Of a stretch of DNA of 5,867 nucleotides, positions 1-5,867 are shown in pieces. How positions within the stretch are numbered: position 1 is the first letter of the stretch; each line of letters starts with the position of its first letter. Below the pieces are notes generated by a model that was given only the letters and a program-made list of their open reading frames with translations, was not told where the DNA came from and did not search any database. The DNA comes from Oscillospiraceae bacterium (GTDB taxonomy: Bacteria; Bacillota; Clostridia; Oscillospirales; Ruminococcaceae), in NCBI GenBank assembly GCA_016297165.1, contig JAEDHF010000112.1, positions 1 to 5,867 on the forward strand, in the 5' to 3' direction. Position numbers and translations under genes: made by a program.

Positions 1-1
1 T

Positions 2-145
2 ACCCCCGAGGAAACAACAACAGCCACCACTACGAAGGCTGCAACCACAACAAAGGCTTCAACAACCTCAAACACTACCACAACCACAAAAGCTACTACT
101 ACAACTGCAGCCACTACCACTTCTGTCACAACAACAACCACAGCT
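2..145 (+). repeat. Low-complexity Thr-rich linker coding tract
   Basis: This stretch is a run of ACA/ACC/ACT codons with interspersed Ala, Lys and Ser codons. The protein pattern is runs of 2-5 Thr broken by KA, AA or AS, closing at APPV. Such linkers separate modules in secreted Ruminococcus-type enzymes and are often O-glycosylated in Gram-positive bacteria; glycosylation here is inference. The tract is not a perfect tandem repeat because synonymous Thr codons are mixed. It may continue beyond the left edge. Confidence 0.8.
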
Positions 146-1306
146 CCGCCCGTCAATACCGAAAACAGCTACCATAGCGGCTCCTACGGCGTAAACAGCT
201 ATACCGCCCTAAATCATAAGCAGGTCAAGGCGGTCTGGATTTCCTATATTGAGATAAATAATCTCCTTAAGCAAAAAAACGAAGCCGATTTCCGTAAGGC
301 TGTCGGGAAAATCTATGATAACTGCCTCTCTCTCGGGCTTAATACCGTTTATGTCCACGTAAGAGCCTTCGGCGACGCCTTTTATTACTCGAAGCTTTAT
401 CCTTTCACCAAGTATATCAGCGGTTCTTTAGGCAAGAAAACCGATTACGACCCCTTAAAGATAATGATTAAGGAGGCTCACGACAGGAATCTTTCCTTCC
501 ACGCCTGGATAAATCCTCTCCGACTTAATTCAGCTACAGATATTCCCTATGTTTCCGAAAGCTACGCAGTAGGAAAATGGTATAACGGAAGCGAAAGAGG
601 CAAATATATCGTAAACGTCAACGGGACATATTACCTCAACCCTGCCTACGACGACGCAATAAAGCTTGTGGGAGACGGCGTGAGGGAGCTTGTTTCGGGC
701 TATAACGTTGACGGAATACATATTGACGACTATTTCTACCCTACTACCGACGCTTCCTTTGACAGCACGGCTTACAGCACCTTCGGCTCGGGAACTCTTT
801 CCTCCTTCCGAATCGGCAGGTGCAACAAGCTCGTAAAAGAAATCTATACCGCCGTTAACGACTGCAGCAGTACCGTTATCTTCGGTGCAAGCACGCAGGG
901 CAATATGCATAACAACCTCACACAGCTTTATGCAGACACCGAAGCCTGGTGCAAGGGGGGATATATCGACTATTTTGCTCCGCAGATTTACTATGGCTTC
1001 GAAAACTCGGGAGTACCCTTTAAGAAATGCCTTGACGACTGGAGCGACCTTGTTTCCGGTACGGGCATTAAGCTTTATGCCGGACTTTGCCTTTATAAGA
1101 TAGGTCTTGAGGATACCTGGGCAGGAACGGGTAAAAATGAATGGATAGAAAACCGTGATATTCTGAAGCGACAGATTGAATATTCCTTCGCAAAGAAGGG
1201 CTGTGACGGAATCGCCCTTTACAGCTATAACTACCTCTTCTCCGAGGGCTATCATAACGCCGAAATCCAGAAGGAAATCGACAACTTCAAAAATCTTCTC
1301 AAATAG
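2..1306 (+). CDS. Secreted GHL10-family glycosyl hydrolase-like protein (5' partial)
   Basis: The frame is open from the left edge to a TAG stop, giving 434 residues; the start and any signal peptide lie outside the window. Window residues 1-48 are a Thr-rich linker (29 of 48 are Thr). Residues about 75-430 match the glycosyl hydrolase-like 10 fold (GHL10/DUF187; YngK and YddW type). The barrel begins at the VKAVWISY strand. It contains HAWINP (nt 500-517), GIHIDDYFYP with an Asp-Asp pair (nt 725-730), and APQIYYGF (PQ at nt 980-985), and it ends with CDGIALYSYNYL. All these family landmarks are intact, so the protein is probably active. The E. coli relative YddW/DigH is described as cleaving peptide-free peptidoglycan glycan strands; the substrate here is inferred from that. 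The linker implies an exported protein with another module or an anchor upstream. The gene sits 11 nt before a GHL10/amidase gene and is almost certainly co-transcribed with it. An ATG at 464 lies inside the domain and is not the start. Confidence 0.9.
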   Translation, partial: TPEETTTATTTKAATTTKASTTSNTTTTTKATTTTAATTTSVTTTTTAPPVNTENSYHSGSYGVNSYTALNHKQVKAVWISYIEINNLLKQKNEADFRKAVGKIYDNCLSLGLNTVYVHVRAFGDAFYYSKLYPFTKYISGSLGKKTDYDPLKIMIKEAHDRNLSFHAWINPLRLNSATDIPYVSESYAVGKWYNGSERGKYIVNVNGTYYLNPAYDDAIKLVGDGVRELVSGYNVDGIHIDDYFYPTTDASFDSTAYSTFGSGTLSSFRIGRCNKLVKEIYTAVNDCSSTVIFGASTQGNMHNNLTQLYADTEAWCKGGYIDYFAPQIYYGFENSGVPFKKCLDDWSDLVSGTGIKLYAGLCLYKIGLEDTWAGTGKNEWIENRDILKRQIEYSFAKKGCDGIALYSYNYLFSEGYHNAEIQKEIDNFKNLLK

Positions 1307-1310
1307 GAGA
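1305..1310 (+). promoter_or_regulatory. Ribosome binding site of the GHL10/amidase gene
   Basis: AGGAGA starts inside the TAG stop codon of the upstream gene (1304-1306) and lies 7 nt before the ATG at 1318. The overlap of stop and Shine-Dalgarno, with no room for a promoter, supports one operon with possible translational coupling. It also fixes the start at 1318, which places the signal peptide correctly at the N-terminus. Confidence 0.8.
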
Positions 1311-1317
1311 AAACAGG

Positions 1318-1389
1318 ATGAAAAAAACTCTATCGCTGTTTCTGACAGCGGCTCTGCTTGTATCGGGACTTACTGTACCGGTTTCGGCA
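1318..1389 (+). other. Signal peptide of the GHL10/amidase protein
   Basis: Codons 1-24 encode a basic n-region (MKK), a hydrophobic core of about 17 residues rich in Leu, Ala and Val, and a VSA cleavage site followed by E25. This fits Sec export and signal peptidase I. There is no Cys near the site, so this is not a lipoprotein. Confidence 0.88.
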
Positions 1390-4300
1390 GAAAGCGAAGA
1401 AAACACAGAAAACGTCATAGTGGAAGAATATGAGCAGGCTGACGGGTATATGTTCACGCTTCCCGACAATATGAAAGCGGCGGTTATAACCCCCGGAATT
1501 GACTTTTTGACGGAGGAAACCGCCGATAACGGAACGATTACTGCGGAGCTTGAAAAAATCTACACAGATTATGCAGAAATCGGGCTTAATTCCGTAATTA
1601 TCAACTCCTCAAAGGACGGAGTTTCATATTACTCCACAGATATGAACAGTGCGGAAGAAACTCCCCTTTCCATAGCGGTTTCTACCGCCTATAACCACGG
1701 TGTTTCGCCCTTCGTATTACTGAATATCGGCGAGCTTATGAGCTCCTGTAAGGACAGCGCAAGGGCTATCGATTACCTTATTTCCGAGGTACACAGATTC
1801 ACGCTTAAATACCCCTGCGACGGTATTATCCTTGACGGATATTATATGAACAGAGATACCGTAAGCTATGAAAGCTATATGGAAAACGGCTCGGGAATAG
1901 GCTATGAAAACTGGCTTTTTGATACCTCGGAGCAGTATTTCCGTACCGCCGCAGAAATAATCCACGAAACCAACAATTCCGTAGCAGTAGGTATCGCTAT
2001 AAGAGATGTATGGGCGAACTCCGGGAATAACGAGCTGGGCAGTAAGACAGACGGGGATTTTGAAGCTTTCTGTGACGGCTACTCCGATACAAAGGCATTT
2101 CTCGAAAAGGGCTATTGCGATTTCGCAGTCTTAAGCGCTTACGGCTCCCTTTCCTCGGTACAGCTCCCCTACGAGGAGGTTACCTCCTGGTGGAACAATA
2201 TTACCGAGGCTATGAATATGCCTCTTTACATACTCCACCATAACGACCGCATAGGCGGCGACGGACCGGGCTGGAAGGCGGAGGACCAGCTTCTTCGTCA
2301 GCTTACCGTAGCAAAAAAACTGGGCAGCTACAAGGGCAGCATCTTCAATTCCTACGCTTCCCTTATGAATAATCCTCTTAATACAACCACTACCCTTAAG
2401 TCCTATTTTAACGAGCAGATTGACGAAAGCTCACTCTTCGAGGACTTAAGAATGACATCTCCCGCTAAGCTCAATTTTACCACCAGCGAGCAGAGCGTAA
2501 CCTTTATGGGTACTTTCGATAATAACTTCCCCGTTTATTTCAACAATCAGGAAATTACCCTTAACGACGCAGGAAATTTCTATTTCAAGAAGGACCTTAA
2601 GGTAGGTAAGAATACCTTTACGATAAAGCATAAGTCCAAAACCCTCACCTATACCATTGAGCGTAAGATTGTGGTAATGAAATCCATAAGCAAGGCGATT
2701 TCCGACGGAAAAACCCTTAGGGTCGAGGGCGGAACAAAGATTAAGCTTACGGCTACTGCCTACAGAGGCTCAAAGGTTTACGGCATAGTCAACGGAACCA
2801 CGGTTTCAATGACCGAATCGACGGTTTATGACGATGAGGACGACGTAAACTCCTCTTATGTAAGATATACGGGTACATATACTGCACCCGAAGGACTTAT
2901 CGGGCAGGAGCAGAACCTCGGAGCAATAAAGATTTACGGCTCAAACAGCGGCTACAACGCAGAGGTAATCGGGGCGAGCGTTATCATAAACGCTAAGCCC
3001 GAGCCCCCGAAGCAGCAGGAGCAGGCGGTAATCTCCGACGCAAGCAGCGTAGGCACAGGCGAGGTAATCGGTACCCTCGGCTCACCCCATAAGGCTTCGG
3101 AAGCGCTGAAATATGTAAAAACCACCTCGGATTATACCATTGTCTATGACGGAAAAACCGCCGACGATATTCCCTCTCCTGTCTTTTCACAGCTTCCTGC
3201 AGGAGTTAAGGAGGTCTATAAGGCTACCTCGGGAAACTATTACATAACCGAGTCGGGAAAGCGTCTTGCTATGTCCGCCTCTACGTTAGAGGAGGGCTAC
3301 GGAATTGAGGAAAATCCCCTTTTCGTTAAGGCAGTAGGCACAAGCGGCGGCAACAGCTACATAAAGCTTAGCCTCGGTCATAAAACAGGCTTTAATATGC
3401 GGCTGGCAGGAAACAGCTACTACACAGGCTGGGACGGAGACTATAACGTAAGCGACCTTACCGCTACACATTTATATATCACCTTTGAAAATGTAACAAG
3501 CGTAACCAAGCTTCCCTCCTTCGAAAACAATCTCGTTTTCAGGTCGGGAAAATGGGACACGGTTACAGAGGATAACGGTACGAAGTTCAGGCTTATCCTT
3601 GAGCTTCGCCAGCCGGGAGTATATTTCGGACACAGCGCCGTTTTCAACAGCGAAGGCGACCTTCTGCTCTCCTTCCCTGTTCCGACAAACAGCTTAAGCG
3701 GACTTACAATCGTTGTTGACCCGGGACATGGCTACGGCAAATCTGCTAACCTGTTCGACCCCGGAGCAATCGGCGAGGTAAGAGAATCCGACGTCGTTCT
3801 TCCTATTGCCGAGGAGCTTACTTCCCAACTTAAGGCGGCAGGAGCAAACGTTATCCGCCTTAAGAGCGAAAGCCAGTTCCTGCTAACAAGGGAAAGACCC
3901 AATTATGCAAGAGGCTACGGCTGTGACCTTTATCTTTCTATTCATGCAAATAAGGCTACGGGAGAGGCAAGAGGAGTTGAAGCCTACTACTTTACCTCTT
4001 ATTCACAGCCTTTAGCTAAAGCGATTTCCGCAAATATAGCAAATTATTATGCAGGAAACGTATATTCCGACGGAGCAAACAAGGACAGAGGCGCAAAATA
4101 CAGCTACTATCAGGTAACTCTACAGCAGGACTTCCCCTCCGTTCTTATCGAAACAGGCTTCGTAGATAACATAAGCGACGCTATGGCACTTGCTTCAAAG
4201 GAACATCAGAAGGGAATAGCCGCCGCCATCGTTTCGGGCATAAAGCAGTATATTTCAAGAAGCAGCATATCCTATGCCCAGGAGGGCTCAAGCACCGTAA

Positions 4301-4536
4301 CTAAGCCCGATAATGAGCCCGAGGAGACAAAGCCCGAAGAAACGGCTGCGCCCACAGAGGAAACAACCCTTCCGGACAGCGAGGATACAACGGCGCCAGC
4401 AGAGGAAAGCACCGTTCCTTCCGATACGTCGGAAAGCGACAGCTCCGAAAGCACGGACACCACCACCTTACCCCCCGAAGCTCCCCCGGAAGAAACCACC
4501 GTTCCAACAGGCGGCTGGATGGATCAGCCCTGGTAA
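1318..4536 (+). CDS. Secreted multidomain N-acetylmuramoyl-L-alanine amidase with divergent GHL10-like domain
   Basis: This 1072-residue protein begins with a signal peptide (MKK, a hydrophobic core, then VSA before E25; no lipobox Cys). Residues about 52-362 are a divergent GHL10-like barrel homologous to the upstream gene's domain, but its motifs are altered (D173-G174 where the neighbour has Asp-Asp). Residues about 381-449 look like an Ig/cadherin-like sandwich, and about 455-559 form a second beta domain with an acidic run at 505-509. A PEPPKQQEQ linker (561-569) leads into a beta-rich region (about 570-792) I cannot assign. Residues about 796-980 are Amidase_3, a zinc enzyme that cleaves the MurNAc to L-Ala bond of peptidoglycan. 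Its ligands are H804 in DPGHG, E823 and H876 in SIHAN, with catalytic E945 in ETGFVDN. Residues about 988-1064 are an acidic Glu/Thr/Pro/Ser tail ending in GGWMDQPW, with no LPXTG sortase signal, dockerin or membrane anchor. It is the last gene of the operon, followed by a terminator. Confidence 0.93.
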   Translation: MKKTLSLFLTAALLVSGLTVPVSAESEENTENVIVEEYEQADGYMFTLPDNMKAAVITPGIDFLTEETADNGTITAELEKIYTDYAEIGLNSVIINSSKDGVSYYSTDMNSAEETPLSIAVSTAYNHGVSPFVLLNIGELMSSCKDSARAIDYLISEVHRFTLKYPCDGIILDGYYMNRDTVSYESYMENGSGIGYENWLFDTSEQYFRTAAEIIHETNNSVAVGIAIRDVWANSGNNELGSKTDGDFEAFCDGYSDTKAFLEKGYCDFAVLSAYGSLSSVQLPYEEVTSWWNNITEAMNMPLYILHHNDRIGGDGPGWKAEDQLLRQLTVAKKLGSYKGSIFNSYASLMNNPLNTTTTLKSYFNEQIDESSLFEDLRMTSPAKLNFTTSEQSVTFMGTFDNNFPVYFNNQEITLNDAGNFYFKKDLKVGKNTFTIKHKSKTLTYTIERKIVVMKSISKAISDGKTLRVEGGTKIKLTATAYRGSKVYGIVNGTTVSMTESTVYDDEDDVNSSYVRYTGTYTAPEGLIGQEQNLGAIKIYGSNSGYNAEVIGASVIINAKPEPPKQQEQAVISDASSVGTGEVIGTLGSPHKASEALKYVKTTSDYTIVYDGKTADDIPSPVFSQLPAGVKEVYKATSGNYYITESGKRLAMSASTLEEGYGIEENPLFVKAVGTSGGNSYIKLSLGHKTGFNMRLAGNSYYTGWDGDYNVSDLTATHLYITFENVTSVTKLPSFENNLVFRSGKWDTVTEDNGTKFRLILELRQPGVYFGHSAVFNSEGDLLLSFPVPTNSLSGLTIVVDPGHGYGKSANLFDPGAIGEVRESDVVLPIAEELTSQLKAAGANVIRLKSESQFLLTRERPNYARGYGCDLYLSIHANKATGEARGVEAYYFTSYSQPLAKAISANIANYYAGNVYSDGANKDRGAKYSYYQVTLQQDFPSVLIETGFVDNISDAMALASKEHQKGIAAAIVSGIKQYISRSSISYAQEGSSTVTKPDNEPEETKPEETAAPTEETTLPDSEDTTAPAEESTVPSDTSESDSSESTDTTTLPPEAPPEETTVPTGGWMDQPW
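3703..4257 (+). other. Amidase_3 catalytic domain
   Basis: Residues about 796-980 carry the Amidase_3 landmarks in order: LTIVVDPGHG with H804, DPGAIG, RESDVVLPIA with E823 matching the usual EKD-type glutamate, LTRERPNYARGYGCDLYLSIHAN with H876 shown here only by its last motif, and SVLIETGFVDN with E945. The three zinc ligands and the catalytic Glu are all present, so activity is expected. Compared with the common form, where GHGG leads almost directly into DPGA, there is a short insertion (residues 806-813, YGKSANLF). Confidence 0.92.
4279..4533 (+). other. Acidic low-complexity C-terminal tail
   Basis: Residues about 988-1072 are dominated by Glu, Thr, Pro, Ser and Asp, with recurring PEET, EETT and TVP units, then a distinct aromatic end GGWMDQPW. 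It looks like a disordered linker, but nothing globular follows it. The two TLP triplets (TLPDS, TLPPE) do not match LPXTG, and no hydrophobic segment or basic end follows, so sortase anchoring is not supported. Confidence 0.8.
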
Positions 4537-4559
4537 AAGAATAGCTTTATCAACAGATA

Positions 4560-4596
4560 AGCCCGAAATGCTACTGCTTTTCGGGCTATATTTATT
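4560..4596 (+). terminator. Rho-independent-type terminator of the cell-wall operon
   Basis: A perfect 9-bp stem pairs AGCCCGAAA (4560-4568) with TTTCGGGCT (4579-4587) around a 10-nt loop. ATATTTATT follows at 4588-4596. The stem has a GC-rich base, but the T-tract is interrupted, so efficiency may be moderate. It starts 24 nt after the stop codon of the amidase gene and separates this operon from purA. Confidence 0.8.
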
Positions 4597-4641
4597 AAGG
4601 GTCACCTCTAAAAACCTATGCCGTTTATTTCATGATTCTTC

Positions 4642-4659
4642 AAAATTTTTAAAAAAATT
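4642..4659 (+). promoter_or_regulatory. A/T tract, candidate UP element for the purA promoter
   Basis: A run of A4 T5 A7 TT lies about 12-29 nt upstream of the -35 hexamer. That is roughly where RNA polymerase alpha C-terminal domains contact UP elements. The AATTTTT/AAAAATT arms (4644-4650 and 4653-4659) also form a short AT-only inverted repeat. A role is inferred from position and composition only. Confidence 0.4.
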
Positions 4660-4670
4660 GCAGATATGTA

Positions 4671-4699
4671 TTGCAATTACCTTTTGAATTTGTTATAAT
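4671..4699 (+). promoter_or_regulatory. Sigma-A promoter of purA
   Basis: The -35 box TTGCAA (4671-4676, four of six matching TTGACA) is separated by exactly 17 nt from a perfect -10 box TATAAT (4694-4699). The -10 is preceded by TGT (4691-4693), giving an extended -10. Transcription is expected to start near 4705-4707, leaving a leader of about 48-50 nt. The good -10, ideal spacing and upstream A/T tract suggest strong basal expression, fitting a housekeeping purine gene. Confidence 0.85.
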
Positions 4700-4708
4700 A
4701 TTCACGGT

Positions 4709-4725
4709 GTTTGCAAATGGCAAAC
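4709..4725 (+). repeat. Inverted repeat in the purA leader
   Basis: GTTTGC (4709-4714) and GCAAAC (4720-4725) are perfect 6-bp arms around AAATG. The palindrome TTTGCAAA (4710-4717) overlaps it. It lies within about the first 20 transcribed bases, so it could be a repressor operator or a small 5' hairpin in the mRNA. It does not match the Bacillus PurR box (CGAA-type repeats). Its half-sites point the opposite way to those of the E. coli PurR site. Confidence 0.5.
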
Positions 4726-4737
4726 TATCCGTAAATG

Positions 4738-4743
4738 AAAGGA
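4738..4743 (+). promoter_or_regulatory. Ribosome binding site of purA
   Basis: AAAGGA lies 11 nt before the ATG at 4755, slightly long but workable spacing. An ATG at 4744 and another at 4735 are in a different frame and reach a stop after about a dozen codons. The start at 4755 therefore follows from the reading frame and from the conserved PurA N-terminus (SSIVVGTQWGDEGKGK). Confidence 0.7.
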
Positions 4744-4754
4744 ATGGTATCAGT

Positions 4755-5867
4755 ATGCCGTCAAGTATTGTAGTCGGAACACAGTGGGGCGACGAAGGTA
4801 AGGGAAAAATTATCGATATTATCGCTTCAAGAGCTGACGTTGTAGTTCGTTCACAGGGCGGAAATAACGCAGGTCACACAGTTGTAAACGAGGGACAGAC
4901 ATATAAGCTTCATCTTATCCCCTCGGGTATTCTTTATAAGGAAACCCTTTGCCTTATCGGCGCAGGCGTCGTTCTCGACCCTAAGGACTTTATCGGCGAG
5001 CTTGATAGCTTAGGCGAGAGAGGTATCAGCTTCGACAATCTCAGAATCGACCCGAGAGCTCATGTTATTATGCCCTGGCATATCACCCTGGACGGTCTTT
5101 CCGAAAAATTCAGAGGCAACAGCGATATCGGTACTACAAAAAGAGGTATCGGTCCCACATATATGGATAAATATGAGCGCTGCGGCATAAGAGTTTACGA
5201 CCTTATCCACCCCGAGGTATTTGCTGAAAAGGCAAGAGCTACAGGAAAGCTCAAGAATAAGATTATTACCGAGGTGTACGGCGGAGAGGCTCACGATATC
5301 GAAGCTATCATCAAGGAATACACAGAATACGGAAAGCGCCTTAAGCAGTATGTTGACGACGTTTCCGTTATCGTATATAACGCCGCTAAGGAAGGCAAGC
5401 AGATTATGTTCGAGGGCGCACAGGCTACCCTTCTCGATATCGACTTCGGTACATATCCTTATGTTACCTCCTCACACCCCGTTTCCGCAGGCGTATGCGT
5501 AGGAACAGGCGTAGGTCCTATGATTATAAACGATATTATCGGCGTAGCTAAGGCATATACTACAAGAGTAGGTAAGGGTCCCTTCCCTACCGAGCTTAAC
5601 GACGAAACAGGCGAGCTTATAAGAAACCGCGGCGGTGAATTCGGTACTACAACAGGCCGTCCCAGAAGAACAGGCTGGTTCGACGCAGTTATCGTTCGTC
5701 ATTCCGTAAGAGTAAACGGTCTTTCTAAGCTGGCTATAAATAAGCTTGATACCTTAAGCGGTGTCGGCGACCTTAAAATCTGCGTAGCCTATAAGAAGCC
5801 CGACGGTACTATACTTAAGGACTTCCCTGCCGCTCTCGAGGAGCTTGCTGACTGTGAGCCCGTATAT
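4755..5867 (+). CDS. purA: Adenylosuccinate synthase PurA (3' partial)
   Basis: PurA makes adenylosuccinate from IMP, aspartate and GTP, the first committed step from IMP to AMP, in the cytoplasm as a homodimer. The first 371 codons are present. The family is usually about 420-430 residues, so roughly 50-60 C-terminal residues lie past the right edge. Seen motifs are the GTP-binding loop GDEGKGK (12-18) with D13, NNAGHT with catalytic H41 (38-42 region), IGTTKRGIGPTYMDK (125-139, IMP binding), FEGAQATLLDIDFGTYPYVTS (219-239) shown here by its core GAQATLLDID, and KGPFPTEL (274-281). GEFGTTTGRPRRTGWFD (294-310) covers the substrate loop. NKLD (329-332) gives guanine specificity. No frameshift or missing catalytic residue is visible. 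It has its own promoter and is transcribed separately from the upstream cell-wall operon. Confidence 0.98.
   Translation, partial: MPSSIVVGTQWGDEGKGKIIDIIASRADVVVRSQGGNNAGHTVVNEGQTYKLHLIPSGILYKETLCLIGAGVVLDPKDFIGELDSLGERGISFDNLRIDPRAHVIMPWHITLDGLSEKFRGNSDIGTTKRGIGPTYMDKYERCGIRVYDLIHPEVFAEKARATGKLKNKIITEVYGGEAHDIEAIIKEYTEYGKRLKQYVDDVSVIVYNAAKEGKQIMFEGAQATLLDIDFGTYPYVTSSHPVSAGVCVGTGVGPMIINDIIGVAKAYTTRVGKGPFPTELNDETGELIRNRGGEFGTTTGRPRRTGWFDAVIVRHSVRVNGLSKLAINKLDTLSGVGDLKICVAYKKPDGTILKDFPAALEELADCEPVY

Noticed and set aside
530..1255. A 241-codon open frame on the - strand opposite the first gene
   Set aside because: It is fully antisense to a clear GHL10 domain, has no recognisable domain or good ribosome binding site, and reflects the codon composition of the real gene.
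4272..4507. Two - strand frames opposite the acidic tail
   Set aside because: Ser/Val-rich and Arg/Pro-rich products are what the low-complexity tail gives in antisense. They have no start context.
4360..4536. Sortase (LPXTG) anchor at the C-terminus of the amidase protein
   Set aside because: TLPDS and TLPPE do not fit LPXTG, and there is no hydrophobic segment or basic end.
4313..4687. A 124-codon + strand frame covering the tail of the amidase gene and part of the intergenic region
   Set aside because: Its sequence is Arg/Pro/Lys-rich out-of-frame translation of the acidic tail, and it runs through the terminator.
4600..4754. Purine riboswitch ahead of purA
   Set aside because: The predicted leader is only about 50 nt and shows no three-way junction or conserved purine aptamer core.
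4735..4773. Tiny frame (about 12 codons) starting before and overlapping the purA start
   Set aside because: A leader peptide is conceivable, but its ATG overlaps the region just before the purA Shine-Dalgarno, it lacks its own ribosome binding site, and the peptide shows no run of regulatory codons.
5010..5702. Open frames on both strands inside purA
   Set aside because: They are shadows of a highly conserved, intact purA frame.

Overview
The window carries three genes, all on the + strand. Two form a tight operon for secreted cell-wall enzymes. The third is the first 371 codons of purA, behind its own promoter. The organism is most likely a low- to mid-GC gut Clostridia member (Oscillospiraceae, Ruminococcus-like). 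This is inferred from long Thr-rich linkers of the kind common in Ruminococcus secreted proteins, Gram-positive style ribosome binding sites, a sigma-A promoter, and a Clostridia-like PurA sequence. It is not proven.

Layout. Positions 2-1306 hold the C-terminal part of a secreted GHL10 (YngK/YddW-like) glycosyl hydrolase-like protein, preceded by a Thr-rich linker that runs off the left edge. After an 11-nt gap, 1318-4536 encode a 1072-residue secreted multidomain protein. Its parts are a signal peptide, a divergent GHL10-like barrel, two beta-sandwich modules, an unassigned beta-rich region, an Amidase_3 (N-acetylmuramoyl-L-alanine amidase) domain with its zinc ligands and catalytic Glu intact, and an acidic Thr/Glu/Pro/Ser tail. 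Positions 4537-4754 are intergenic: an intrinsic-type terminator at 4560-4596, then an AT-rich tract, a good sigma-A promoter with extended -10 (4671-4699), a small inverted repeat just after the expected transcription start (4709-4725), and the purA ribosome binding site. Positions 4755-5867 encode PurA, cut by the right edge.

How the genes may work together. Amidases remove stem peptides from peptidoglycan and leave denuded glycan strands. A characterised GHL10 relative (E. coli YddW/DigH) is described as acting on such denuded glycans. A GHL10 enzyme co-transcribed with an amidase that itself carries a GHL10-like domain is therefore a coherent cell-wall remodelling pair. In the second protein the GHL10 motifs are eroded (for example the Asp-Asp pair has become Asp-Gly), so that domain may bind glycan rather than cut it. 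This model is inference. purA is a housekeeping purine biosynthesis gene and appears to be a separate transcription unit. I saw no RNA genes, CRISPR arrays, complete mobile elements or riboswitches.
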